A stretch of DNA of 64,000 bases. Source: Caryophanales bacterium UBA1737 (lineage in GTDB: Bacteria > Bacillota_I > Bacilli_A > ML615J-28 > CAG-313). Position 1 is the stretch's first letter, and every line of letters begins with the position of its first letter. Under the pieces are notes generated by a model. That model was not told the DNA's origin and made no database searches. It saw nothing but the letters and a program-made list of their open reading frames with translations. Shown here piece by piece: positions 9,521 through 19,008 of this stretch. The DNA lies in assembly GCA_002315915.1 (NCBI GenBank), contig DCIB01000022.1, positions 45,540 to 109,539 of the forward strand, read 5' to 3'. The position numbers were made by a program, and so were the translations under genes.

Positions 9521-10135
9521 ATGATTTCTAGAAAGAAAGTATTTAATTTAATTACTAAAGTTGCAATATTTACAGCACTTAGTTATTTATTCTATTTTAT
9601 AAAGTTTTCAATTCCATCAATTTTTCCATTTTTTTTGGAAATACAATTTTCTAATGTTCCAGCTATATTAGGTGGGTTAATATTAGGCCCAGTTGGTGGA
9701 TCTTTAATCGTAATAATAAGATTTTTATTTAAATTATTATCTACTACTTCACTTGGAATTGGTGAAATAGTTGATTTAATTATAGGATTAAGTGTTGTAT
9801 TATCTAGTAGTATTTATTATTTAAATCATAAAACAAAAAAAGGTGGATTGATTTCGTTAATTATTGCATTTGCTGCATGGATAATTTCTGCATGTTTATT
9901 AAATGCATATGTTACATTACCATTTTATATAGATAAATTTTTTGGTGGAACTCCTAATTATTTAGAAATGATTAAAGCGTATATACCAAATGTTACGGAA
10001 TCTAATTATATGGTTTTAACAATATTCGGAATAATACTACCATTTAACGCATTACTTGCTTCAATAATATGTTTGATAACATTTATTGTTTATAAAAAAG
10101 TATCAATTGTATTTAAAAATGATTTATTTAAATAG
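9521..10135 (+). CDS. ribU: Riboflavin ECF transporter S component
   Basis: Substrate-binding membrane subunit of an energy-coupling-factor transporter; with EcfA, EcfA' and EcfT (not in this window) it imports riboflavin. About 204 residues with five or six membrane segments. The family pattern FFLEIQFSNVPAILGG followed by GPVGG and a conserved helix is that of RibU. The FMN riboswitch directly upstream independently supports the substrate. AGGGG at 9511 serves as ribosome-binding site. glxK begins nine bases after the stop. Confidence 0.92.
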   Translation: MISRKKVFNLITKVAIFTALSYLFYFIKFSIPSIFPFFLEIQFSNVPAILGGLILGPVGGSLIVIIRFLFKLLSTTSLGIGEIVDLIIGLSVVLSSSIYYLNHKTKKGGLISLIIAFAAWIISACLLNAYVTLPFYIDKFFGGTPNYLEMIKAYIPNVTESNYMVLTIFGIILPFNALLASIICLITFIVYKKVSIVFKNDLFK

Positions 10136-10143
10136 GTTAAATT

Positions 10144-11241
10144 ATGAAAAATAAAAAAGTATTAATCATGTGTGATTCTTTTAAAGGCAGCATGACAAGT
10201 ATTTTAGTAAATAAAATAATATCTGATGAATTAACAAATAAAGGATATGTTACTTTATCTTATCCAATAAGTGATGGTGGAGAAGGATTCTTAGATGCAA
10301 TGATGGTTGTAGATAAATATGCTAAAAAATATTATTTAGATACATATGATGCTATAAAAAGAGTTCATAAAACACTATATTTGTATAATTCTATATCTAA
10401 AACAGCATATTTTTCATTAGGTGATACTGTAGGATTGTCATTGTTAAAAGATGATGAAAGATCTTGCTTTCACGCAAACACTTATGGATTAGGTAAACTT
10501 ATAAAAGAAGTAATCTTATCTAAAAAGGTTAAAAGAATCATTCTTGGTATTGGTGGATCTGCTTCTACTGATGCAGGAACTGGATTGTTAGAAGCTATGG
10601 GAGTATTATTTTATGATAATAAAGGTAATATTCTACATAATTTAGATAATGATTCATTAAAAGATATTTCATGTGTTGTTACATGTGATTTTGATAATTT
10701 AATAAAAGATATAGAATTTATTACTTTATCTGATGTAATTAATCCATTAACTGGCATAAATGGTGCAGCATATGTATATGGACCACAAAAAGGTGCAACC
10801 GATTCTGATGTATTAGTGATGGATAATAATTTAGTATCTTTTAGTAATATAACTAAAAGTATTAAAGGATATGATTACTCTATAGCATCTGGTGCTGGAG
10901 CAGCAGGGGGAGTAGGATTTGGTTTACTTTCATATTGTAGTTCTAAACTAATTAGTGGAATTGATTATTTATTAGAATCAATTCATTTTGATAAATTATT
11001 ATCTAAGTATGATATGGTAATAACTGGCGAAGGTAAAATAGATAATCAATCTTTTAATGGTAAAGTAATTAGTGGATTGTTAAAATATAATCCAAAGTGT
11101 ATAAAGTTTGTTGTTGCAGTTAACAAAGTTGAAAATAGTAAATATGATATATATTCAATTGTTCCTACTGTTGCAACATCTTCTGAATCGTTAAAAAATC
11201 CAAAAAAATATTTAAAAGAACTTATTAAATTAAAATTTTAA
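10144..11241 (+). CDS. glxK: Glycerate kinase (GarK/GlxK family)
   Basis: Phosphorylates D-glycerate with ATP, usually to 2-phosphoglycerate, feeding lower glycolysis. About 365 residues, normal for the family. Characteristic elements: DSFKGSMTS near the N-terminus, PISDGGEGFLDA, LGIGGSASTDAGTGLLEAMG in the middle, a YGPQKGA segment, GAAGGVGFG, and a C-terminal TGEGKID. No other glycerate or glyoxylate genes are nearby. It follows ribU by only eight bases, so it may share the FMN-controlled transcript; I see no functional reason for that pairing. Confidence 0.93.
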   Translation: MKNKKVLIMCDSFKGSMTSILVNKIISDELTNKGYVTLSYPISDGGEGFLDAMMVVDKYAKKYYLDTYDAIKRVHKTLYLYNSISKTAYFSLGDTVGLSLLKDDERSCFHANTYGLGKLIKEVILSKKVKRIILGIGGSASTDAGTGLLEAMGVLFYDNKGNILHNLDNDSLKDISCVVTCDFDNLIKDIEFITLSDVINPLTGINGAAYVYGPQKGATDSDVLVMDNNLVSFSNITKSIKGYDYSIASGAGAAGGVGFGLLSYCSSKLISGIDYLLESIHFDKLLSKYDMVITGEGKIDNQSFNGKVISGLLKYNPKCIKFVVAVNKVENSKYDIYSIVPTVATSSESLKNPKKYLKELIKLKF

Positions 11242-11260
11242 TATAAACTGGAGGTATTCT

Positions 11261-13318
11261 ATGAATAAAAATGTAAAGCCTAAGAAGAAAATGGAATATT
11301 ATTCATACCAAATAGATAGAGGAGAAGAAGTAGTTGAAACTAAAAAGAATTTAAATGCTTCAATTATTACTGGTATAAAAAAACAAAATGATTATGCTGA
11401 AATGGTTGGATATCATTTAGATCCTTCTAGATATGATACTTTACGTCATCCAAACTTTAAAAATAAAATTTCTAATATTCCTACAAAAGATCCAGCTTAT
11501 AATACTAAATCATCGGAAAATAATAAAGTTGATTTAATGGATGATGAAGAAAAAGAAAATGAAGTAATTGAACATTTTGAAGATAATAGTTATATTGACT
11601 CTTATTTAAATACTTTTGTAGAAGAAAGAACATATTCAGTTAATGATTATACTGAATTTCCAAATGATGTAGAAGATAATGAATATAATGATGATTTAAT
11701 GGATGATGAGGATACTCCTATTGATGTAAAGTCTAATAATGTTATTCCTAATAATTCTATTAATGAAGGAGTTAATAATAATTTTAATAATATTAATGAT
11801 GATAAAACTCTAGATAATAATTCTTATGATGATATACCATATAAACCTACAAAAGGTAAGTATGTTCCAGCAAATCTATCATTATTACCTAAAGATAGTG
11901 TTGATCATGCACATAATATTGAATTAGCTGAAAAGCAAAAAGCTATTATTAATAGAATTATTAATGAATATAAGTTACCATGTCATGTTGATAATTATAT
12001 CTTTGGTCCTACAGTTATAGTGTTTTTAGTAAATTATGATAAATTGAATATTGATGTTAGATGTATTCAAAAATTAGAATCTAATTTACTTACATATCTT
12101 GAAGTAAAACGTATTAGAATGCTTACTCCTATACCTGGTAGAAGTTGTTCTGGTATAGAAGTACCTCTTCCATCAGAACAAAGGGGAAAGGTTCATTTAA
12201 GGGATGTACTAGAATCTAAAGAATTCAAAAATAATAAGATGGAATTACCTGCTGTTGTAGGCAGAAATAACTATAATGAAAATATTGTTATAGATATTAC
12301 CGAATTACCTCATGCTATTGCTGGAGGACAAACTAAATCCGGTAAGAGTGTATGTTTAAATATGCTTATTATGAGTTTAATATGTAGTAAAAGTCCTGAT
12401 GATGTAAGACTTATATTATTAGATCCAAAAAGAGCTGAATTTAATAAATATGCTCACATTCCACATCTAGCTATGCCAGTTATCACTGATGAACAATATT
12501 TTGAACCAGCAATGCAATGGGTATTAGATGAAATGGAAAGACGTTATTCAATATTAGAAAAATATGGATGTGTTGATTTAAAAGAAATGAATGAAGAACT
12601 TTTATCTAAACATCAACCAAAAATCCCATATTTAGTAGTAATAATGGATGAATTTAATGATTGGTTTGCATCTGCATCACAAAATCTAGATTCATTAGTT
12701 GTTAAAATATTACAAAAAGCTCGTGCAGCTGGTATTAGTATGATTCTTGCAACACAACATCCTTCTGCAGATGTTATCAAAGGTTCTATTAAAGCAAATA
12801 TTGCTGGTAGATTTACATTTAGTGTAAGTGATTCACAATCATCAGTTATCATGCTTGGACAAGGTGGTGCTGAAAAACTAGAAGGATATGGAGATATGAT
12901 TCTTCGTGCAACTGGTATTACTGATACACGTTTACAAGGAGCATTTGCTACTAATAAAGATATTAGAGCTGTATTAGATGAATTAAGAGAAACAAATGAA
13001 GTAAATTATCTTGCATCATTAGAAGAATTAAAACAATCATCTATTGCAAGAGGTGTCGGAAATGGTATTGCAGATCCTAAACTAGGTAGAAATGATGAAT
13101 TATTTACTCAAGTAGCAAGATTTGTAGTTGAAAATAATAATCCATCTGTTAACCAATTAACAAGAATGTATGGTACAGGTGTTAACAGAATGGATAATAT
13201 ATTCAGAGATTTAGAATTATTTGGAATTGTCTCTGAAGCAAAACAAGGTACAAAAAGAGAAGTCTTAGTTAAATCTTCTGATTTAGAAGAAATTCTTAAA
13301 GCTAATAATTTAGATTAA
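11261..13318 (+). CDS. Soluble FtsK/SpoIIIE-type DNA translocase
   Basis: Hexameric ATPase motor that pumps double-stranded DNA, normally to clear chromosome ends from the division site. About 685 residues. The N-terminal 200 residues are acidic, Asn-rich and low complexity. Then come the alpha and beta motor domains, with Walker A AGGQTKSGKSV at about 354-364, Walker B VVIMDEF, and the LATQHPSADVIKG element. A C-terminal winged-helix gamma domain (from about 610) reads oriented DNA sequences. I find no transmembrane segments, whereas FtsK and SpoIIIE have four; in this it resembles the soluble SftA type. The start follows a strong GGAGG. Confidence 0.9.
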   Translation: MNKNVKPKKKMEYYSYQIDRGEEVVETKKNLNASIITGIKKQNDYAEMVGYHLDPSRYDTLRHPNFKNKISNIPTKDPAYNTKSSENNKVDLMDDEEKENEVIEHFEDNSYIDSYLNTFVEERTYSVNDYTEFPNDVEDNEYNDDLMDDEDTPIDVKSNNVIPNNSINEGVNNNFNNINDDKTLDNNSYDDIPYKPTKGKYVPANLSLLPKDSVDHAHNIELAEKQKAIINRIINEYKLPCHVDNYIFGPTVIVFLVNYDKLNIDVRCIQKLESNLLTYLEVKRIRMLTPIPGRSCSGIEVPLPSEQRGKVHLRDVLESKEFKNNKMELPAVVGRNNYNENIVIDITELPHAIAGGQTKSGKSVCLNMLIMSLICSKSPDDVRLILLDPKRAEFNKYAHIPHLAMPVITDEQYFEPAMQWVLDEMERRYSILEKYGCVDLKEMNEELLSKHQPKIPYLVVIMDEFNDWFASASQNLDSLVVKILQKARAAGISMILATQHPSADVIKGSIKANIAGRFTFSVSDSQSSVIMLGQGGAEKLEGYGDMILRATGITDTRLQGAFATNKDIRAVLDELRETNEVNYLASLEELKQSSIARGVGNGIADPKLGRNDELFTQVARFVVENNNPSVNQLTRMYGTGVNRMDNIFRDLELFGIVSEAKQGTKREVLVKSSDLEEILKANNLD

Positions 13319-13342
13319 TTATAAATAGAAAGGAAATGAATT

Positions 13343-14158
13343 ATGGAAAATATCGAAGTTAAAAATATTCATAAAGTAGATAAATCGATAATTCATTTCC
13401 TTTTATCATCTATTTTTACTTTATATTATTTTATAATTAGAATTTTTGTATTAACAAATAAAGATAATATTAGAAACTTATCATCTGTAAAAATTGTAGG
13501 TAGTATTATTGATTATTTAATGTTTATATCAGCTTTAATATTATTATTTATATTAATAGTATTAATTTTTAATAAGAATAATTCTAAATTAATGATATTC
13601 TTAAAAAGTATTAAAGATTTATTTTTAAAAATAATTGAATATATTGAAGTAATACCTATTACAATATCAATAATGGTATCTATATTTAGTTTTGTATGTA
13701 GTTTTGCAACAGTAAATGGTATAAGTATGGAAAATACTCTACATTCTGGAGATATAGTATTAATTAACTATATAGAAGAAGTAGATGTAGGCGATATAGT
13801 AGTAGTTTATGTTAATCCTAATGATAATAGTTATGTAAGAACCGATGATGATTATATTAAAAGAGTTATTGCAAAAGAAGGAGATACTATTACATATATC
13901 GATAATGTATTAACAATAAATGGTAAAGTAGTAGATGAATCTATATATTTAGATGAAGAATCTATTAATAATAATTCTGGAGCATTCTTTAATACAATCA
14001 ATTATGTAGTACCTAGTGGATGTTATTTTGTTATGGGAGATAATAGAAATCATTCTGTAGATTCAAGATTAATTGGATGTATTAAAAAAGAAAACATTGT
14101 TGGAGTTGCTAGTCTTGCTCCTGAATTTATTCAAAATATGGCAGGAGGTACTAAATAA
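13343..14158 (+). CDS. lepB: Signal peptidase I
   Basis: Cleaves signal peptides from exported proteins at the outer face of the membrane. About 271 residues. Three hydrophobic segments occupy the first 125 residues, more than the single anchor of typical Bacillus SipS-type enzymes. The catalytic Ser is S128 in GISMENTL, the Lys general base is K173 in YIKRVIA, and the box MGDNRNHSVDSR is intact near the C-terminus. AAAGGA precedes the start. The stop codon overlaps the rbgA ATG as TAATG, so the two are coupled. Confidence 0.94.
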   Translation: MENIEVKNIHKVDKSIIHFLLSSIFTLYYFIIRIFVLTNKDNIRNLSSVKIVGSIIDYLMFISALILLFILIVLIFNKNNSKLMIFLKSIKDLFLKIIEYIEVIPITISIMVSIFSFVCSFATVNGISMENTLHSGDIVLINYIEEVDVGDIVVVYVNPNDNSYVRTDDDYIKRVIAKEGDTITYIDNVLTINGKVVDESIYLDEESINNNSGAFFNTINYVVPSGCYFVMGDNRNHSVDSRLIGCIKKENIVGVASLAPEFIQNMAGGTK

Positions 14159-14994
14159 TGATTCAATGGTATCCAGGCCATATGGCAAAAGCAATAAAAG
14201 AAATGGAAAATAATATTAAACTTGTTGATTTAGTAATTAATTTAATTGACGCTAGAATTCCGTTTTCTTCTATTAATCCTAAATTAAAAGAATTATCATC
14301 AAATAAAAAAGTATTATATGTTTTTACAAAACAAGATAAAGCTGATCCTGTTTTATCTAATAAATGGTTAAAATATTTTAATGATAATATTGGTTTATCT
14401 ATCTCAATTGACGCAAGAAATAATAAATGTATTAAAGATATTATGAAATGTGTTGATATATTAATGAAAGATAAATATGAAAAGGATGCTAAAAAAGGTC
14501 TTAAAAAACGTAGTGTTAAAACAATGATAGTTGGAATACCTAATGTTGGTAAATCTACTTTAATTAATACATTATGTGGAAAGAAAGTAGCAAAAACTGG
14601 TGACAAGCCAGGAGTTACAAAATCAGAACAATGGACTAGAATTAATGATTCATTAGATTTATTAGATACTCCTGGAGTATTATGGCCTAAATTTGATGAT
14701 GAAAAAGTTGCGATGAACTTACTTATTACTGGTGCTATCAAAGATGAAATAGTTTCTCATATAGATGTTGCTTATTATTTTATTGATTATTTAATGAACT
14801 ATTATCATGATTCATTATTTAATAGATATCATTTATCTACTGATAAATCTAAAGAAGAAATTTTAATCGATATCGCTAATAATCTTCATTTCTTATTTAT
14901 AGATAAAACACCTGATATTGATAAAACATCTTTATATATAATTCAAGAATATCGTAATATGTATTTAGGACGTATTACATTAGATCGAATATAA
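14158..14994 (+). CDS. rbgA: Ribosome biogenesis GTPase RbgA (YlqF)
   Basis: Circularly permuted GTPase that acts late in 50S subunit assembly. About 278 residues. The motif order is permuted: G4 (TKQD) comes first, then G1 (GIPNVGKST) and G3 (DTPG). The N-terminus WYPGHMAKA is the RbgA signature and the C-terminal domain is the rRNA-binding ANTAR-like part. It overlaps lepB by one base and is followed two bases later by rnhB, the lepB-rbgA-rnhB order seen in Bacilli. Confidence 0.96.
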   Translation: MIQWYPGHMAKAIKEMENNIKLVDLVINLIDARIPFSSINPKLKELSSNKKVLYVFTKQDKADPVLSNKWLKYFNDNIGLSISIDARNNKCIKDIMKCVDILMKDKYEKDAKKGLKKRSVKTMIVGIPNVGKSTLINTLCGKKVAKTGDKPGVTKSEQWTRINDSLDLLDTPGVLWPKFDDEKVAMNLLITGAIKDEIVSHIDVAYYFIDYLMNYYHDSLFNRYHLSTDKSKEEILIDIANNLHFLFIDKTPDIDKTSLYIIQEYRNMYLGRITLDRI

Positions 14995-14995
14995 T

Positions 14996-15640
14996 ATGAT
15001 AAAACATTATGAAAATCATGATATAGAAAATAATCTATATCAAGAAGGTTATAAATATATTGCAGGTACAGATGAAGCAGGTAGAGGTCCTCTTGCCGGA
15101 CCAGTAGTTGTTGCAGCTGTAATAATGCCTAAAGATTGTTATATAGAAGGGGTAACTGATTCTAAAAAAGTTCCAGAAAAACTAAGATATGAATTAGCAG
15201 ATAAAATAAAGAAAGAAGCAATATCTTATAAAATTGTATTTATAGATAATGAAACTATTGATAAAATGAACATATTAGAAGCATCTAGATATGGTATGAT
15301 AGAATCACTTTTAGGATTAACCATAAAGCCTGATTATATATTAACTGATGCTATGGAATTACCAACAGATATTCCATATCAAGCATTAATTAAAGGTGAT
15401 GCTTTATCATTTTCAATAGCGTGTGCTTCTATTCTTGCAAAAACTGCTAGAGATTCATATATGATAGATATAGATAAAAAATATCCAGAATATGATTTTA
15501 AAACTCATAAAGGATATCCTACTAAATCACATCTAGAGGCAATACAAAAATATGGTATATTACCAATTCATCGATTAAGTTATAAACCTGTATATAAAGA
15601 ATTTATTAAAAATAATTTTAATAATAGAGATGTAAAATAA
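14996..15640 (+). CDS. rnhB: Ribonuclease HII
   Basis: Removes ribonucleotides misincorporated in DNA and RNA from RNA-DNA hybrids. About 214 residues. The first catalytic Asp and Glu are in GTDEAGRGPLAGPVV near residues 24-27; the third and fourth acidic residues fall in LTDAM and in the KTARDSYM region. HKGYPTKSH, a family-specific C-terminal element, is present. The gene ends the lepB-rbgA-rnhB group and is followed by a strong terminator. Confidence 0.96.
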   Translation: MIKHYENHDIENNLYQEGYKYIAGTDEAGRGPLAGPVVVAAVIMPKDCYIEGVTDSKKVPEKLRYELADKIKKEAISYKIVFIDNETIDKMNILEASRYGMIESLLGLTIKPDYILTDAMELPTDIPYQALIKGDALSFSIACASILAKTARDSYMIDIDKKYPEYDFKTHKGYPTKSHLEAIQKYGILPIHRLSYKPVYKEFIKNNFNNRDVK

Positions 15641-15665
15641 TATTTCAATATAAAACTTTAAATAT

Positions 15666-15700
15666 AAAACAGCGAATAAATCTATTTTATTCGCTGTTTT
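15666..15700 (+). terminator. Rho-independent terminator after rnhB
   Basis: A perfect 15-bp stem (15666-15680 with 15686-15700), five-base loop, ending in TTTT. The A run on the other arm would allow use in both directions. Confidence 0.92.
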
Positions 15701-15725
15701 CACAAATTAATATATTAGTTTTTTA

Positions 15726-15754
15726 TTGACAATTATAGTTTTTGAGTTTATAAT
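15726..15754 (+). promoter_or_regulatory. Consensus sigma-A promoter of topA
   Basis: TTGACA (15726-15731), exactly 17 bases, TATAAT (15749-15754). Both hexamers are perfect, the strongest promoter in the window by sequence. Confidence 0.9.
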
Positions 15755-15776
15755 CAAACACAGAAAGGATCACTAT

Positions 15777-17867
15777 ATGAAATTACTAATTGTTGAATCC
15801 CCTGCTAAATGTAAGACTATATCTAATTATTTAGGTGAAGATTATGTTGTTGAATCATCTATTGGCCATGTAAGAGATTTATCTATAAAAGGTAAAGGTG
15901 GTTTTGGTGTAGATATTAATAATAATTTTGCTCCTGAATATGTAATATTAAAAGATAAAGTAGAAGTTGTTAATAAACTTAAAAAATTAGCAAAAAAAGC
16001 TGAACATGTATATCTTGCAACCGATCCCGACCGTGAAGGTGAAGCTATTTCTTGGCATTTACAACAAGTTTTAGAAGAAAATGAATCTAAAGTTTCAAGA
16101 ATTGTATTTAATGAAATAACAAAAACTACTATTTTAAAAGCAATAACTCAAGATAGAGATATTGATATGAATTTAGTACATTCTCAAGAATCAAGAAGAA
16201 TATTAGATAGAATAATAGGTTTTAGATTATCTAGTTTACTTCAACAAAAATTAGGTTCTAAGTCTGCTGGTCGTGTACAGAGCGTTGCTTTAAAACTTGT
16301 ATGTGATAGAGAAAAAGAAATTAAAGATTTTAATCCTGTTGAATATTGGGAGTTATTTGCTAGTTTATATTATGATAATCAAGATAATATTTTAAAAGCG
16401 AAACTTACATCATATAAAGGAGAAAAATTATCTATTTCATCTAAAGAAGAAATGGATAAGGTAATATCTTCATTAACTAATAGTTATACTATTAAAGATA
16501 TTGTTCAAAAGAATCGCTCAAAACAATCTAAACCTCCATTTATAACATCTACATTACAACAAGATGCTTCTATTAAATTTAATTATCCAGCTAAACGTAT
16601 AATGGGTATTGCTCAAAGATTATATGAAGGTATTGATATAGGTAGTGAACGTGTTGGTTTAATTACTTATATGAGAACAGATTCTATTCGTTTATCTGAT
16701 GAATTTGTTAATAGTTCTAAAAACTTTATTATTGATAAATATGGTAATAATTATTTTAAAGGAGCTAAAACTTCTAATATTAACAAATTAAATGTTCAAG
16801 ATGCTCATGAAGCAATACGTCCTACAAGTATTAATAGAACTCCTGAATCAGTTAAGAAATATCTTAATTTAGAAGAATTTAAAATTTATTCACTTATTTA
16901 TAATAGAGCTATTGCGTCATTAATGAGTGATGCTGTAGTAAAAGATACTAAAGTAATAGTAGATAATAATGGTTATGAATTTATACTTAATGGTGAAGAA
17001 AATGTATTTGATGGTTATTTAAGAGTATATGATGAAGCAAAAGTTGATGAAACTGAAGACGAAAATACATCTTTATTACCTTCATTAAAAGTAAAAGATA
17101 CACTTTGTTTTAAAGAATTATCTCCAGAACAAAAATTTACTCAACCACCGTTTAGATATTCTGAAGCTCGATTAATAAAAAAGATGGAAGAACTTGGAAT
17201 TGGAAGACCATCTACATATGCCTTAACTATGGAAACTCTTCGTGCAAGAGCTTATGCTACAATGGAAAAGAAAGCATTTGTTCCTACTGATCAAGGAATG
17301 CTTACATCAGAACAGTTAGATATTTATTTTTCAAGTATAATTAATGTACAATATACTGCATTAATGGAAGAAAAATTAGACTTAATTGCATTAGATAAAC
17401 TCGTATGGTATGAAGAAATTAGAAAGTTTTATGATGATTTTGTACCATTAATTGAATATGCAAGAGATAATATGGTAAAAATATACCCTAAGATGACTGA
17501 TGAAATATGTCCAGAATGTGGATCACCATTAGTTATTAGAAGAGGACCATTTGGTGAGTTTACAGCTTGTTCTAATTATCCTAAATGTAAATATATTAAA
17601 AAAGCTCCTAAAAAAGAAGTTGTATCAACTGGTGTAATATGTCCTGTTTGTAAACAAGGTGAAATTGTTGAAAGAACTTCTACTCATGGCAGAAGTAAAG
17701 GACAATTATTTTACGCATGTAATTTATATCCTAAGTGTAAAACTACATATTCTGGTATTCCACAAGATACAGTATGTGAAGTATGTGGAAAAGTTATGAT
17801 AAAAGTAGGAGATATTATTAGATGTAGTAATGAAAAATGCACAACTAATAAGAAGCAAGATAAATAA
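15777..17867 (+). CDS. topA: DNA topoisomerase I
   Basis: Relaxes negative supercoils by single-strand passage. About 696 residues. The TOPRIM domain is at the N-terminus (LIVESPAKCKTI; ATDPDREGEAI). The active-site Tyr is about Y298 in LITYMRTDS. The C-terminus carries three Cys4 zinc ribbons (CPECGSP, CPVCKQG, CEVCGKV). The start at 15777 follows AGAAAGGA and matches the family start; the frame extended back to 15726 would lie on the promoter itself. It is transcribed from the consensus promoter directly upstream. Confidence 0.96.
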   Translation: MKLLIVESPAKCKTISNYLGEDYVVESSIGHVRDLSIKGKGGFGVDINNNFAPEYVILKDKVEVVNKLKKLAKKAEHVYLATDPDREGEAISWHLQQVLEENESKVSRIVFNEITKTTILKAITQDRDIDMNLVHSQESRRILDRIIGFRLSSLLQQKLGSKSAGRVQSVALKLVCDREKEIKDFNPVEYWELFASLYYDNQDNILKAKLTSYKGEKLSISSKEEMDKVISSLTNSYTIKDIVQKNRSKQSKPPFITSTLQQDASIKFNYPAKRIMGIAQRLYEGIDIGSERVGLITYMRTDSIRLSDEFVNSSKNFIIDKYGNNYFKGAKTSNINKLNVQDAHEAIRPTSINRTPESVKKYLNLEEFKIYSLIYNRAIASLMSDAVVKDTKVIVDNNGYEFILNGEENVFDGYLRVYDEAKVDETEDENTSLLPSLKVKDTLCFKELSPEQKFTQPPFRYSEARLIKKMEELGIGRPSTYALTMETLRARAYATMEKKAFVPTDQGMLTSEQLDIYFSSIINVQYTALMEEKLDLIALDKLVWYEEIRKFYDDFVPLIEYARDNMVKIYPKMTDEICPECGSPLVIRRGPFGEFTACSNYPKCKYIKKAPKKEVVSTGVICPVCKQGEIVERTSTHGRSKGQLFYACNLYPKCKTTYSGIPQDTVCEVCGKVMIKVGDIIRCSNEKCTTNKKQDK

Positions 17868-17872
17868 AATTA

Positions 17873-17992
17873 TGCTACAATTTATATGTAATTAGAAATT
17901 ATTCCCAGTAATTTTTAATTATAAAATATCCCCTATATTTATGATAATACATAAATATGATTAGTTGGATGGAGTAATCCATCCAACTTTTT
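17873..17992 (+). ncRNA. Candidate small RNA with C-rich loops
   Basis: The 192 bases between topA and ftsY contain no convincing gene but have the layout of a small RNA. An extended -10 (TG-C-TACAAT, 17873-17881) sits just after the topA stop. A 6-bp hairpin with loop TTCCCAG follows (17896-17914), then another 6-bp hairpin with loop CCCCT (17924-17940), then a strong terminator. The transcript would be about 105 bases. UCCC and CCCC loops are the pairing sites of RsaE/RoxS-type Firmicutes small RNAs, which bind ribosome-binding sites. No SRP RNA motif is visible. A topA 3' UTR is the simpler alternative. Confidence 0.4.
17963..17992 (+). terminator. Rho-independent terminator before ftsY
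   Basis: A perfect 10-bp GC-containing stem (17963-17972 with 17979-17988), loop AGTAAT, then TTTTT. Confidence 0.9.
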
Positions 17993-18059
17993 ACATTTTG
18001 AACTTGAAGAAAGACATTTTATAATGTATAATAATTAATAATAATAAAAGGTATAAGAT

Positions 18060-19007
18060 ATGGGTTTATTTTCTAAAAAAGAAGTTAAGAATAAAAAGTA
18101 TTCAACTGGCTTATCTAGAACAAGAGCAAATTTTTTTTCTAAAATAAAAGATGCTTTAAGTGGACGAACTAGACTTGATGATGATTTATTTGAAGAATTA
18201 ACTGATATTTTTATTATGGCTGATGTCGGAGTTAATACAACTTTAAAATTTATTGATGAATTAGAACATGATGAAAGATTAAAAAATGTAAATAATTCTG
18301 AAAACATTGAAGAACTTGTATTAACTAAATTAAAAGAATTCTATTTAAATAATGAAGAAATAAGTTCTAAATTAAATATTAATGAAAATGGATTATCAGT
18401 ATATTTGTTTGTCGGTGTAAATGGTGTTGGTAAAACTACTACTATTGCAAAGCTTGCAAATAGATTTATAAAAGATGGTAAAAAAGTATTATTAGCAGCA
18501 GCTGATACATTTAGAGCTGGTGCGATAGATCAATTAGAAGTATGGGCTAATAGAATTAATTGTGATATTTATTTAGATCATAATGCAACAGATCCATCAA
18601 GTGTAATATATGATGCTTTAACAAAGGCTATAAATGAATCATATGATATATTACTTTGTGATACTGCAGGTCGTCTTCAAACTAAAACTAATTTAATGAA
18701 TGAATTATCTAAGATGAATAGAGTAATTGAGAGAGTAACTGGATCTAACCCTACTGAAACTTTACTTGTAATTGATGCAACTACTGGTCAAAATGGATTA
18801 TCTCAAGCAGCACATTTTATGGAAACAACTAATATTACAGGAGTAGTACTTACTAAATTAGATGGTTCTAGTAAAGGTGGAATTGTTATTGGAATTAAAG
18901 ATTTATACAATATTCCAATAAAATTAGTTGGTTTAGGTGAATCAATTGATGATTTAGAAGATTTTGATTTAGATGATTATTTAAATTCTTTAGTGGAAGG
19001 TCTTTAA
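18060..19007 (+). CDS. ftsY: Signal recognition particle receptor FtsY
   Basis: SRP-type GTPase that receives ribosome-nascent-chain-SRP complexes at the membrane. About 315 residues, the short form: the acidic A domain of Escherichia coli FtsY is absent and the N-terminus is only a short basic stretch. The helical N domain is followed by the G domain, with GVNGVGKTT at about 119-127, DTAGRLQ and TKLDG. The three SRP genes ftsY, ylxM and ffh follow each other with gaps of one and six bases, so protein-targeting components are made together. Confidence 0.96.
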   Translation: MGLFSKKEVKNKKYSTGLSRTRANFFSKIKDALSGRTRLDDDLFEELTDIFIMADVGVNTTLKFIDELEHDERLKNVNNSENIEELVLTKLKEFYLNNEEISSKLNINENGLSVYLFVGVNGVGKTTTIAKLANRFIKDGKKVLLAAADTFRAGAIDQLEVWANRINCDIYLDHNATDPSSVIYDALTKAINESYDILLCDTAGRLQTKTNLMNELSKMNRVIERVTGSNPTETLLVIDATTGQNGLSQAAHFMETTNITGVVLTKLDGSSKGGIVIGIKDLYNIPIKLVGLGESIDDLEDFDLDDYLNSLVEGL

Positions 19008-19008
19008 T

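Noticed and set aside
14163..14741. 192-residue minus-strand frame inside rbgA
   Set aside because: Shadow of the conserved RbgA gene; no ribosome-binding site and no recognisable domain.
17868..18059. SRP RNA or 6S RNA next to ftsY
   Set aside because: No GGAA-tetraloop SRP core and no long 6S-like bulged helix; only short AU hairpins with C-rich loops.
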